From the NCBI GenBank assembly GCA_013153095.1, contig JAADFB010000029.1:1-40958 (forward strand): a stretch of DNA of 40,958 bases, written 5' to 3'. A model generated the notes under the pieces. It saw only the letters and a program-made list of their open reading frames with translations, was not told where the DNA came from and ran no database searches. Both the position numbers and the translations under genes were made by a program. Each line of letters starts with the position of its first letter. Position 1 is the stretch's first letter. Of this stretch, positions 18,581-25,869 are shown piece after piece. This DNA is from Campylobacterota bacterium. GTDB taxonomy: Bacteria > Campylobacterota > Campylobacteria > Campylobacterales > Nitratiruptoraceae.

Positions 18581-18586
18581 TATAAT
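18581..18586 (+). promoter_or_regulatory. -10 element for the carbonic anhydrase gene
   Basis: TATAAT lies 25 nt before the ATG at 18611, with AAAAGGA at 18598-18604 as a well-spaced ribosome site. It is in the 48-bp gap after the Fe-S protein gene and indicates separate transcription. Confidence 0.55.
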
Positions 18587-18610
18587 AGGAAAAACCCAAA
18601 AGGATACCCT

Positions 18611-19354
18611 ATGAGAACTCTTTTTCTCCTAACTCTTTCAACTTTTCTCTTCGCCGGCGTGACTGGAGAGGGACATCATGCCGACCATCCATCTTGGGGA
18701 TATGCTAAGGAGAATGGACCTAGTAAGTGGGGAGATTTAGCGTTTGAGTTTCACATTTGTAAAGAGGGAGTTAACCAATCCCCTATCGATCTTAACCGTT
18801 TCATTGAGGCGGATCTACCGGATTTAAAAATTATCTATGCTGGGAATGCAACTACCGTAGCTAACAACGGACACACTATTAAAGTTGAAGTGATGGGGAA
18901 GGATGAGGTTGTAGTGGATGGGATACCTTTTTCCTTAGTTCAGTTCCATTTCCATACTCCTAGCGAAAACAAGATAAAGGGAAAACAGTTCCCTTTAGAA
19001 GCTCATTTTGTTCATGAGAGTCCTCAAGGGGAGTTTTTAGTTATAGCGTTGATGTTTGAAGAGGGAGAACCCAATAAAGCTTTACAAAAAGTTTTAAACG
19101 ATCTAAACTCTACCGTAGGCTCGAAAAACCTTTTGCACGAGATGTTTAATCCGGGAGAGTTTTTTCCTAAAAAGTTGGACTATTACCGATACTCAGGCTC
19201 TTTTACTACTCCCCCTTGTACTGAGGGTGTGAGGTGGCTAGTGCTTAAAAACAGTGTGGAAGCTAGTAAAGAGCAGATAGAAAAGATGCACAAAATTATG
19301 GGAGATAATAACCGTCCTACTCAGCCTCTAAAAGCTCGCTGTGTGCTAAAATAA
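18611..19354 (+). CDS. Periplasmic alpha-class carbonic anhydrase
   Basis: This enzyme interconverts CO2 and bicarbonate in the periplasm. The 247-residue protein has an N-terminal signal peptide (MRTLFLLTLSTFLFA, cleavage near 15-20). The zinc ligands are His113 and His115 in QFHFHTPSE and His132 in EAHFVHE. NNGH (His88) is at the proton-shuttle position, and SGSFTTPPCTEGVRWLVL is the substrate pocket. Cys50 and the Cys in PPC should form the usual disulfide. Length is typical of bacterial alpha-CAs. It has its own TATAAT and converges with mobA. In autotrophs such enzymes help capture CO2 or buffer the periplasm. Confidence 0.95.
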   Translation: MRTLFLLTLSTFLFAGVTGEGHHADHPSWGYAKENGPSKWGDLAFEFHICKEGVNQSPIDLNRFIEADLPDLKIIYAGNATTVANNGHTIKVEVMGKDEVVVDGIPFSLVQFHFHTPSENKIKGKQFPLEAHFVHESPQGEFLVIALMFEEGEPNKALQKVLNDLNSTVGSKNLLHEMFNPGEFFPKKLDYYRYSGSFTTPPCTEGVRWLVLKNSVEASKEQIEKMHKIMGDNNRPTQPLKARCVLK

Positions 19355-19358
19355 AGTG

Positions 19359-19916
19359 TTAAGGGAGAGTTTTTAAAACCTCCCTTGCCCTCTTTAAGTC
19401 TGTTGGATAGTTAAGATTTAAAAAACGGTAATCCTCCTTAAAAGGTACAAATTTTACTCTTGCCCTTTTTAAAAGTTGGTTTAACTTTAACTCCCCTTTC
19501 CTAATCCCTTCTTCAAAAATAGGTAAAATGGAAGAGTTGTAAACTCCAATGAGAGGTTGAGGTTTTGAAGTTTTTGCTACTGTTGCATCTTCAAGGGGAG
19601 TATTCAAGAGAGTTTCTATAATCTCTTTATCCACAAAAGGAGTATCGACGCTAATTGCAAAAAAAGTAGGAAATTTTTTTAAAATATCTACAAAAGAAAA
19701 AATTGGGGCAAACTCTTTAGAGCTATCCAAAATTAAGGGGGCAGAAAAATCAAATTTATCGGTTTTGGTAGAGATATACACCTTTTGGAAAAGCTTTTTT
19801 AATCTTTTGTATTGATAATAGGCTAAAGGAATACTGTCAAACTCAACCAAAGCTTTATCTCTTCCCATTCTAGAGCTTTTCCCACCGGCAAAGATAATAC
19901 ACGGAATTTGATACAA
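19359..19916 (-). CDS. mobA: Molybdenum cofactor guanylyltransferase MobA
   Basis: MobA links GMP to molybdopterin, giving the cofactor used by DMSO-reductase-family enzymes such as nitrate reductase or formate dehydrogenase. The 185-residue protein begins IPCIIFAGGKSSRMGRDKALVEF, the GTP-binding loop of the family, and has FFAISVDTPFVDKEII (about 87-103) with the metal-binding Asp, and KPQPLIGVYNSSILPIFEE. Length is about normal. It starts with ATG at 19916. Its 3' end forms a hairpin shared with the convergent carbonic anhydrase gene. Confidence 0.92.
   Translation of the reverse strand: MYQIPCIIFAGGKSSRMGRDKALVEFDSIPLAYYQYKRLKKLFQKVYISTKTDKFDFSAPLILDSSKEFAPIFSFVDILKKFPTFFAISVDTPFVDKEIIETLLNTPLEDATVAKTSKPQPLIGVYNSSILPIFEEGIRKGELKLNQLLKRARVKFVPFKEDYRFLNLNYPTDLKRAREVLKTLP
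19361..19386. terminator. Hairpin between convergent CA and mobA genes
   Basis: AAGGGAG pairs with CTCCCTT, with additional GTTT/AAAC pairing inside, just after the carbonic anhydrase stop and in the last mobA codons. It could end transcription in both directions, but neither side has a long T run. Confidence 0.4.
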
Positions 19917-19979
19917 AAGATTCTCCCTAAATTAACACTTTAATTATGCAAAGGTAACGCTTTTTTCATATTGGTATCT

Positions 19980-20010
19980 TATAATTTTTCAAACAATAAA
20001 ATCAAGGAGG
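19980..20010 (+). promoter_or_regulatory. Promoter and strong RBS of the DUF2202 gene cluster
   Basis: TATAAT at 19980-19985 is preceded by a T-rich tract and followed by a near-perfect AAGGAGG at 20004-20010, 7 nt before the ATG at 20018. It is among the strongest ribosome sites in the window, implying high expression of the secreted product. Confidence 0.55.
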
Positions 20011-20017
20011 TTTAGCG

Positions 20018-21331
20018 ATGAAAAAGATTGTAGTTAGTAGTTTGTTGGCCGGTTCAGTTCTTTTTGGTGCTACTGTAAGCCCAACCTATATACAAGAGCT
20101 AGTTCAATATTTAGCTAGCAAACCTTTTGAAGTTAACGGAAAATTTTACAGCTACGATTTTGAAAAGGATGGAAATATCGATCCCAACGATTGGATCTAT
20201 GTTTCTACTTTAAACAATTCAGCTTATAGATTGCTAGCGGTAGAACCTACCGATACAAATGCGTTCGGTTTTGCACCGGTGGAACTTCCTAGCGATCTTC
20301 CTAGTGAACCAAACGGATATTTTATTCAGATAAACTTCCCAATGGATGTAGACCCTAAATTTTCTTGGGTGTATGTGACTGGAAATAGCGTTTTTAAACT
20401 TATGGGAGCTACTCCTAACAACACTTTCGATTATTTAGACGTAAATGGAGATGGAACACCCGACCCTCTTCCTCATATTAGTGTAAACTTGAACGATTCT
20501 AGCTCTTTACCAGGAGAAGCTTCTGTTCCGATGGTAACTTTTATCTTAGATATGGCAGCTGACACGATCCAGCAAGGCCAAGGATATGCGCAAGGGTATG
20601 GACAACAAGGTCAAGGATATGGACAACAGGGGGGACAAAATACCAATCTTTCCAACCCAACTAGTGTACAAAGTTTAATTACCACAACTACAGCTAAAGC
20701 CTTAACTCCTGAGCAGGTGTATGAAGTTGCTTATATGTGGAATGAGGAGAAATTAGCCCACGATGTTTATCTAAATCTTTATAATCTATTCTCAAATGAA
20801 CCGATGTCTAGACCGCTTTATAACATTGCAACTAGAAGCGAAACGCAACATATGGAAGCAACCGAGCTTTTATTGAAAAAGTATGATATTGATGCTACAA
20901 ATGTAGATGGTAACTTTGAAGGGCCTTACGACCCAGAAAAGCTAAGAGCGTTGGGAAGTGGAGAGTTCTCTTTACAAGAGATTCAATCTCTTTACGATCA
21001 ACTTTATGCTAAAGGTTCTCAAAGTCTAAAAGATGCGCTTGAAGTTGGATGTATTGTAGAGGTTACCGATGTAGAAGATTTAAATAAAGCGTTAGAGATT
21101 GCAGGAGACAACCAAGATTTAGTAAATGTATTTACCTTCTTAAGAGAGGGAAGTTATAACCATTACTGGGCGTTTGATAGAGCGTTAAAAAATATCGGAG
21201 TAACCCAAGGATGTTGCTCTTTAGGCGAAGAGTATTGTAAAACTCCTGAAGAGTTCCCTGAATCCAACAACGCCATTAGAGAAGAAGGACATACTGGTGG
21301 AGGACACGGGTATCACGGAGGAAGATGGTAA
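20018..21331 (+). CDS. Secreted DUF2202 (ferritin-like) protein, long paralogue
   Basis: The 437-residue protein starts with a signal peptide (MKKIVVSSLLAGSVLFGA). The N-terminal domain (about 25-180) contains two Ca-binding-like loops, DFEKDGNIDPND and DVNGDGTPD. A Gly/Gln/Tyr linker with GYGQQGQGYGQQG repeats (about 187-208) follows. The DUF2202 domain (about 228-410) has YMWNEEKLAHDVY, ATRSETQHMEA (an ExxH element), GCIVEVTDVEDL, GSYNHYWAFDRAL and GCCSLGEEYC; the tail is HGYHGGRW. DUF2202 is a ferritin-like, metal-binding-looking family with no proven function to my knowledge. The Glu/His pattern suggests a metal site, which is inference. It leads a cluster with a paralogue, a two-component system and a CxxCH protein. 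Confidence 0.85.
   Translation: MKKIVVSSLLAGSVLFGATVSPTYIQELVQYLASKPFEVNGKFYSYDFEKDGNIDPNDWIYVSTLNNSAYRLLAVEPTDTNAFGFAPVELPSDLPSEPNGYFIQINFPMDVDPKFSWVYVTGNSVFKLMGATPNNTFDYLDVNGDGTPDPLPHISVNLNDSSSLPGEASVPMVTFILDMAADTIQQGQGYAQGYGQQGQGYGQQGGQNTNLSNPTSVQSLITTTTAKALTPEQVYEVAYMWNEEKLAHDVYLNLYNLFSNEPMSRPLYNIATRSETQHMEATELLLKKYDIDATNVDGNFEGPYDPEKLRALGSGEFSLQEIQSLYDQLYAKGSQSLKDALEVGCIVEVTDVEDLNKALEIAGDNQDLVNVFTFLREGSYNHYWAFDRALKNIGVTQGCCSLGEEYCKTPEEFPESNNAIREEGHTGGGHGYHGGRW
20575..20640 (+). repeat. GYGQQG-type low-complexity repeats in the linker
   Basis: Short imperfect in-frame repeats of the type CAAGGNTATGGACAACAAGG encode Gly-Gln-Tyr-rich linker sequence between the N-terminal domain and the DUF2202 domain. 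They look like a flexible spacer and not a mobile repeat. Confidence 0.6.
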
Positions 21332-21341
21332 AATCTTCCTC
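21318..21341 (+). promoter_or_regulatory. Perfect hairpin enclosing the stop codon of the first DUF2202 gene
   Basis: GAGGAAGAT (21318-21326) pairs exactly with ATCTTCCTC (21333-21341) around a 6-nt loop GGTAAA holding most of the junction, including the TAA at 21329-21331. No T run follows, so it is not a standard terminator. It lies 26 nt before the next GTG and could set relative expression or mRNA stability. Confidence 0.5.
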
Positions 21342-21367
21342 TACCAAATCTATCTAAAGGAGTTTGT

Positions 21368-22177
21368 GTGAGACTTATTTCAGCTTTGCTTGCTGGGAGT
21401 TTAACTCTATTTGCTATGGGAGGCCATTATGGCGGTTATGGGGGAGGTTACTATCAAGATAGGTATAATGAGTATGGAGATAGATATAATAGATACGATA
21501 GATACAATCGTTATCAAACTGCCTCTTTAAATAACGATCAAGTGTATGAACTAGCCTATATGTGGAATGAGGAAAAATTGGCTAGAGACCTCTATTTGAA
21601 CCTTTATAATCTTTACTCTAATCAATCTCTTGCCCGCCCTTTATATCAGATCGCAACTAGAAGTGAACAGCGACATATGGATGCTGTGGAACGGTTATTA
21701 GAAAAGTATGATATTGATGCTACAAATGTGGAGGGGGGATTTAAAGGTCCTTACGATCCTAGAAAACTTCAATCTTTACGAACTGGCGAATTCTCTTTAA
21801 AAGAGATTCAATCCCTTTATGATGAACTCTATTCTAAAGGTGCTCAAAGTTTAAGAGATGCGTTAGAAGTGGGGTGTATCGTAGAAGTTACCGATGTGGA
21901 TGATTTGGAAAAGGCGATGGATATTGCTGGAGATAATGGGGATTTGATCAATGTCTTTAGTTTTTTGAAAAGAGGAAGTTATAACCATTACTGGGCATTT
22001 GATAGAGCTTTAAAAAGGATGGGGGTTAGTCAAGGGTGCTGCTCTTTAGGAGAAAAGTACTGTAAAGATTATCCATCTTCTTCTCACGGCGGTGGAGGAT
22101 ACCATAGAGGTGGTCATCACGGTGGTTACGGACGCCACGGTTATGGAGGTGGTAGAGGTTTTTGGGGAGGGTATTAA
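21368..22177 (+). CDS. Secreted DUF2202 (ferritin-like) protein, short paralogue
   Basis: The 269-residue protein has a signal peptide (MRLISALLAGSLTLFAMGG) and a Gly/Tyr/Arg-rich segment with DRYNEYGDRYNRYDRYNRY (about 31-49). The DUF2202 domain follows (about 55-230) and is very similar to the preceding protein: YMWNEEKLARDLY, ATRSEQRHMDA, GCIVEVTDVDDL, GSYNHYWAFDRAL, GCCSLGEKYC. The tail (about 236-269) is rich in Gly and His (GGYHRGGHHGGYGRHGYGG), which could bind metal. It lacks the N-terminal Ca-loop domain of its neighbour, so the pair arose by duplication with domain gain or loss. The start is GTG at 21368 after AAAGGAG. Cotranscription with the regulator 22 nt downstream is likely. 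Confidence 0.85.
   Translation: MRLISALLAGSLTLFAMGGHYGGYGGGYYQDRYNEYGDRYNRYDRYNRYQTASLNNDQVYELAYMWNEEKLARDLYLNLYNLYSNQSLARPLYQIATRSEQRHMDAVERLLEKYDIDATNVEGGFKGPYDPRKLQSLRTGEFSLKEIQSLYDELYSKGAQSLRDALEVGCIVEVTDVDDLEKAMDIAGDNGDLINVFSFLKRGSYNHYWAFDRALKRMGVSQGCCSLGEKYCKDYPSSSHGGGGYHRGGHHGGYGRHGYGGGRGFWGGY
21459..21520 (+). repeat. Imperfect repeat encoding DRYN(E/R)Y units
   Basis: Tandem variants of GATAGRTAYAATNRNTAY encode a Tyr/Arg/Asp-rich strip after the signal peptide of the short DUF2202 protein. It is in-frame low complexity, probably made by slippage or local duplication. Confidence 0.55.
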
Positions 22178-22199
22178 GCCCCTCTCCTAGGAAAGTGAA

Positions 22200-22820
22200 A
22201 TGAAAGTTTTAGTAGTAGAAGATGATAGAGAGCTTAACCATACCATCGCCAAATACCTTACTAAAGAGGGGTTTGAGGTTGAACAGTGTTTTGATACGTT
22301 GTGCGCTAAAGATAAGTTGGAAAAAAGCAGATTTGATCTTTTACTTTTGGATGTAAAACTACCTTATGAGGATGGGTTCTCTTTTTTAGAAAACAATCCA
22401 GCCCCTCCTACTATCTTTATTACTTCTTTAAATTCCATTGAAGACATAACCAGAGGGTTTAACGCAGGAGCGATTGAGTATATAAAAAAACCGTTCTACC
22501 TTAAAGAGTTAAAACTGAGAATAGAGTCGTTATTTAATAAAAATCCTCTAGAAGAGGTAAAAATAGGAGAGATAACCTACTTTCCTAAAAAGTTGATGTT
22601 AAAAAGGGATAACACCCTCTTTTACCTAAAACCTAAAGAAGCGCAGCTTTTAGAGCTTCTTATCTCCTCTCCCAATACGATTATTCCCAAAGAGGAGCTA
22701 TTGGAAAGGTTAGAGGTAAGTGAGGGAGCTTTACGGGCACATGTAAAAAATCTCAGAAAGCTGGTAGGAAAAACCCAAATTGAAACTATTAAGGGAGTAG
22801 GATACCGATTTGTTTCCTAG
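22200..22820 (+). CDS. OmpR-family response regulator
   Basis: The 206-residue protein has a receiver domain (1-115) with the acidic pair EDD (7-9), phospho-acceptor Asp51 in LLLLDVKLP, the Thr/Ser switch FITSL, and KKPF with the conserved Lys. A compact winged-helix DNA-binding domain (about 118-206) ends IETIKGVGYRFVS, typical of the OmpR/PhoB class. It overlaps the kinase gene by 11 nt. Location right after two DUF2202 genes suggests that it controls them, but no binding repeat was identified. Confidence 0.92.
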   Translation: MKVLVVEDDRELNHTIAKYLTKEGFEVEQCFDTLCAKDKLEKSRFDLLLLDVKLPYEDGFSFLENNPAPPTIFITSLNSIEDITRGFNAGAIEYIKKPFYLKELKLRIESLFNKNPLEEVKIGEITYFPKKLMLKRDNTLFYLKPKEAQLLELLISSPNTIIPKEELLERLEVSEGALRAHVKNLRKLVGKTQIETIKGVGYRFVS

Positions 22821-23967
22821 TGAAAAGAAAAGTTTTTATCGTTTCTTAGCTATCTATATCTTTTCAACTCTATTATTGGTGTTAGTAGGGGAGTATTTTT
22901 ATTACACCTTTGCTTTACACAAAATTGAGGATGAAGAGAGAAGAGAGTTAAAAAAAGTTTCTAACCAGATTCTTTGGAGATTGAAAGAGCTTCATCAAAG
23001 CTTTTCTAAAAAGTTGGAATATCCAGTTATTAAAGGGTTTCACAGCGCTATTTTTGATATTGATAAAAACTATCTCATTGGAGATTTTAAACCCAATATC
23101 CCTTTACAAGAGGGTAGTTTCATTCAAGGAGACCTTTTCTTTTTGGTTAGAAAAGTTAAACCCCACTATTTAGGGGCAGCCTATTTAGTTGTAGCCAAAA
23201 AGAAGGATCAACAAGCCTATAACAATCTTTTAAAAGAGTTATTGGTTTTTACTCTCTTTAGCTTAGTAGTGATAGTGTTAACCGCTGTCATCTTAGGAAA
23301 GCTGTTTTTAAAACCTCTAAAAGAGACTGTAACCTTACTAGATAACTTTATCAAAGATGCCACCCACGAATTAAACACTCCTATAAACACCATCATCACA
23401 AATATTGAGCTATTTAAAGAGTTTAATCCCCATCTAAAAGAGGATGAGGAGTTAAAAAGGATAGAGATAGCTTCCTGGAGATTGCAAAAGATTTTTAGCG
23501 ATCTCAGTTTTTTAAAGCTTCACCACAACATCAAAAAAAATATAGAGATTTTAGAGGCTGATGAGATTTTAAGGGAAAGATTGCTTTACTTTCAACCTCT
23601 AGCCCTTTCTAAAAGTTTAGCTATCTTTTCAACAATTGAAGAGTGTAAGTTAGAGATGGATAGAAACGATCTAGAAACTCTTTTTGATAATCTAATTTCT
23701 AATGCGATCAAATACACTCCTCCACTTAAAGCTATCTATATCACCCTAACTCCTAGAGAGTTGGTTATAAGAGATGAGGGGATAGGGATAGATAAAAAGG
23801 ATTTAGAGTTTATAACCCACCGTTTTTTTAGAGCCAACAAAGACAAAGGGGGATTTGGACTTGGGCTTGCAATTGTGAGAAAAATATGCGAATATTACGG
23901 GTTTGAATTAAGGATCGAAAGCAAAAAAAATAGAGGTACAAAAGTAACAATAAGATGGAGAAAATAA
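22810..23967 (+). CDS. Membrane sensor histidine kinase
   Basis: The 385-residue kinase has a membrane helix near 12-33, a short extracytoplasmic region (about 34-143), and a second helix (about 144-166). The DHp domain has phospho-acceptor His186 in DATHELNTPINTI. The ATPase domain has the N box NLISNAIKYTPP, G1 DEGIGI and G2 GFGLGLAIVRKI. The short sensor region has no recognisable ligand domain; a periplasmic metal or redox cue is an inference from context. The start is TTG at 22810 with AGGA upstream, translationally coupled to the regulator. The 3' end overlaps the CxxCH gene by 13 nt. Confidence 0.92.
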   Translation: MFPSEKKSFYRFLAIYIFSTLLLVLVGEYFYYTFALHKIEDEERRELKKVSNQILWRLKELHQSFSKKLEYPVIKGFHSAIFDIDKNYLIGDFKPNIPLQEGSFIQGDLFFLVRKVKPHYLGAAYLVVAKKKDQQAYNNLLKELLVFTLFSLVVIVLTAVILGKLFLKPLKETVTLLDNFIKDATHELNTPINTIITNIELFKEFNPHLKEDEELKRIEIASWRLQKIFSDLSFLKLHHNIKKNIEILEADEILRERLLYFQPLALSKSLAIFSTIEECKLEMDRNDLETLFDNLISNAIKYTPPLKAIYITLTPRELVIRDEGIGIDKKDLEFITHRFFRANKDKGGFGLGLAIVRKICEYYGFELRIESKKNRGTKVTIRWRK

Positions 23968-24296
23968 CATTTGTACTACTGGTAGAGGTAATAGCTTTTG
24001 CAAACGCTCTTCACACCTATTGCGATAGATGCCATCTTCAATATATTCCCTACCAAATGATTTACAAACGCGCCCTTTTGCTATACAGTTCCAAAAGAAG
24101 GATATTGGAAAACTTAACCAACTTCTTAATTGATCCTTCCGCTTCAAAAACTATCCTCCCTCCGGGATTAAGGAACCGTTTTGATCCCAATGAACACCCA
24201 ACCTTTCCAAAAAGTGTAGCACAAGAGGCGATAAAAGAGCTAATTGAACAAGAGGATTTAATTAAACGCTTCTACATCCCCAAAAAAGAGGAGTAA
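23955..24296 (+). CDS. Small CxxCH (possible monohaem) protein
   Basis: This 113-residue protein has a weak N-terminal hydrophobic segment (MEKITFVLLVEVIAFANA), consistent with export. The first mature residues then include a CDRCH motif (about 23-27), the attachment site of a c-type haem. The later region holds ILPPGLRNRFDPNEHPTFP and two basic/acidic helices; a Met axial ligand is not obvious. It could be a small cytochrome c or a non-haem redox protein. It overlaps the kinase gene by 13 nt, so it likely belongs to the same signalling or metal/redox operon. Its stop abuts the pseI stop with no spacer. Confidence 0.6.
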   Translation: MEKITFVLLVEVIAFANALHTYCDRCHLQYIPYQMIYKRALLLYSSKRRILENLTNFLIDPSASKTILPPGLRNRFDPNEHPTFPKSVAQEAIKELIEQEDLIKRFYIPKKEE

Positions 24297-25319
24297 CTAC
24301 TCCCCCACATACTCCCATTTTAAACGATCTCCCTTTTTTAAATCTTTACACGCCCTTTTACCTAAAATCTGAGGTAAATATTTGGGATGAAGACCATAAC
24401 CGGGTCTAATAGCTCTCACATTTTCTCTACTAAACTTTTCCCCTTTAGCTATCTCCTTTACTACATACAAGCTTCTAGCAAACTCAACTCCCTTTTTAAC
24501 TTTATAAGAGACTTCCCCTAACATCTTTTCTACGTTCCTAACCGCTTGTACCATTTTTTTAAACTCGTTAGGATCAAGACTAAACTCTCTATCGGGGCTA
24601 GGAAGTTTTTTATCTAAAATAAAATGTTTTTCCACAATTCTAGCCCCTAACGTTACGGCGGCAATAGGAGCTTCTATCCCTAAGGTGTGATCGCTAAAAC
24701 CAACCTCAACTTTAAAAGTATCTTTTAGGTTGGGAATGGTTAAAAGGTTTACCTCTTCTAATGGAGCGGGGTAGGCTGAAGTACATTTTAAAAGAGCTAA
24801 CTCTACATTATGCTTTTTTACAATTTCAACTACATTTTCTATATCCTCTAAGGTTGCAACTCCCGTAGAGATTATCATAGGTCTTTTTTTACTTGCGGCA
24901 TATTCGATTAATTCATAATCTCTAATCTCAAATGAGGCGATCTTATAAGCTACCGGTTCTAAAGGCTCTAAGAAATCGACCATCTCCTTACTAAAAGGGG
25001 AGCTAAACACCTCCAAATCTAAACTTCTTGCATAATTAAAAAGTTCTTCCTGCCACTCTAACGGCGTCATAGCCTCTTTATAAAGCTCAAAATAGCTCTT
25101 ACCATCCCATAAAGTTCCCCCCTTAATAATGAAATCCTCCCTTTTACAATCGATCGTCAACGCTTGGGGGGTGTAGGTTTGAAGCTTTATCGCATCCGCT
25201 CCCGCTTCTTTGCTAGCATAGATAGTATCTTTAGCAACTTGTAAACTATGATTATGGTTAGCACTAAGTTCTGCAACTATGAAAACTTTTTTAGTGGTAT
25301 CAAACTTCCCTATTTTCAT
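24297..25319 (-). CDS. pseI: Pseudaminic acid synthase PseI
   Basis: PseI condenses the free 6-deoxy-2,4-diamido hexose with phosphoenolpyruvate to make pseudaminic acid. The 340-residue protein has the NeuB-type barrel (1-275): FIVAELSANHNHSLQVA, DAIKLQTYTP, KIASFEIRDYELIEYAA, LLKCTSAYPAP, VGFSDHTLG and EKHFILDKKLPSPDREFS. A C-terminal SAF/antifreeze-like domain follows (about 280-340: RSLYVVKEIAKGE, AIRPGYGLHP). The sequence style (GTLWDGKSYFELY) is PseI-like and not NeuB or LegI. ATG at 25319 follows AAAGGAGG and overlaps the formyltransferase gene by 20 nt. It is the last gene of the pse operon. Confidence 0.93.
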   Translation of the reverse strand: MKIGKFDTTKKVFIVAELSANHNHSLQVAKDTIYASKEAGADAIKLQTYTPQALTIDCKREDFIIKGGTLWDGKSYFELYKEAMTPLEWQEELFNYARSLDLEVFSSPFSKEMVDFLEPLEPVAYKIASFEIRDYELIEYAASKKRPMIISTGVATLEDIENVVEIVKKHNVELALLKCTSAYPAPLEEVNLLTIPNLKDTFKVEVGFSDHTLGIEAPIAAVTLGARIVEKHFILDKKLPSPDREFSLDPNEFKKMVQAVRNVEKMLGEVSYKVKKGVEFARSLYVVKEIAKGEKFSRENVRAIRPGYGLHPKYLPQILGKRACKDLKKGDRLKWEYVGE

Positions 25320-25869
25320 TGGCCTCCTTTAGCTCTTTGATGGTAGTATCCCAACCGTTGGGCAAAATCAGTTGTTCTTTATCTTTTTTAAAATGAAAAG
25401 TTCCCCCTTTGGGTTGTTTTTGCGGTTTTTTCTTACTAAAAGAGAGCTGTTTAAAAAGTTGTTGGATGTGGCGGTGAAGTTTTTTATAAGACTCTTTTAA
25501 ACTCATCTCTTCATCTAATACTACCCTTTTTTGTAAAAGAATATCTCCGCTATCTATCCCCTCATCGATATAGTGAATGGTAACTCCTGTAGGAGAGTTT
25601 TCTAGATGAGACCAAAGATTGGGGTCTGCCCCTTTGTTAAAAGGAAGATAGGAGATGTGAAGATTTAATATTTTATAATTTTGGGTTATCTTTTTTGGAA
25701 TAATATGGCGGTAGTTGTAGCTAACGATTTGAGTTGGGTTTAACTTTTTTAAAAAAGAGTTGGTTAGAGGTTGGGAGTGTAAAATAACTTTATTTCCTTT
25801 TTTAGCTAACCATAGATATAGCGGTTTAGTAGTTTTAAAGTTGTTTGTTAAAAAAAGTATCTTTTCCAT
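25300..25869 (-). CDS. Formyltransferase-fold protein in the PseH position
   Basis: The 189-residue protein carries the 10-formyl-THF-dependent formyltransferase core: Asn69 and His71 in NLHISYLPFNKG, and Asp106 in DEGIDSGDI, matching the catalytic Asn/His/Asp triad of FMT and GART. It lacks the C-terminal domain of tRNA formyltransferase, so a small-molecule or sugar substrate is likelier. It sits between pseG and pseI, overlapping both, and no PseH-type N-acetyltransferase is present in the operon. The inference is that it N-formylates the 4-amino group of the UDP-sugar made by PseC. A methionyl-tRNA role is unlikely given the context and small size. Confidence 0.82.
   Translation of the reverse strand: MEKILFLTNNFKTTKPLYLWLAKKGNKVILHSQPLTNSFLKKLNPTQIVSYNYRHIIPKKITQNYKILNLHISYLPFNKGADPNLWSHLENSPTGVTIHYIDEGIDSGDILLQKRVVLDEEMSLKESYKKLHRHIQQLFKQLSFSKKKPQKQPKGGTFHFKKDKEQLILPNGWDTTIKELKEANENREV

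Noticed and set aside
20575-20640. Short repeats as a CRISPR-like array
   Set aside because: They are in-frame, lack spacers of constant length and encode a Gly/Gln/Tyr linker; there are no cas genes in the window.
22155-22190. G-rich/C-rich inverted repeat after the short DUF2202 gene as a terminator
   Set aside because: The pairing needs a bulge and a G-U pair and no T run follows, and the response regulator starts at once, so it is at best a weak attenuator.
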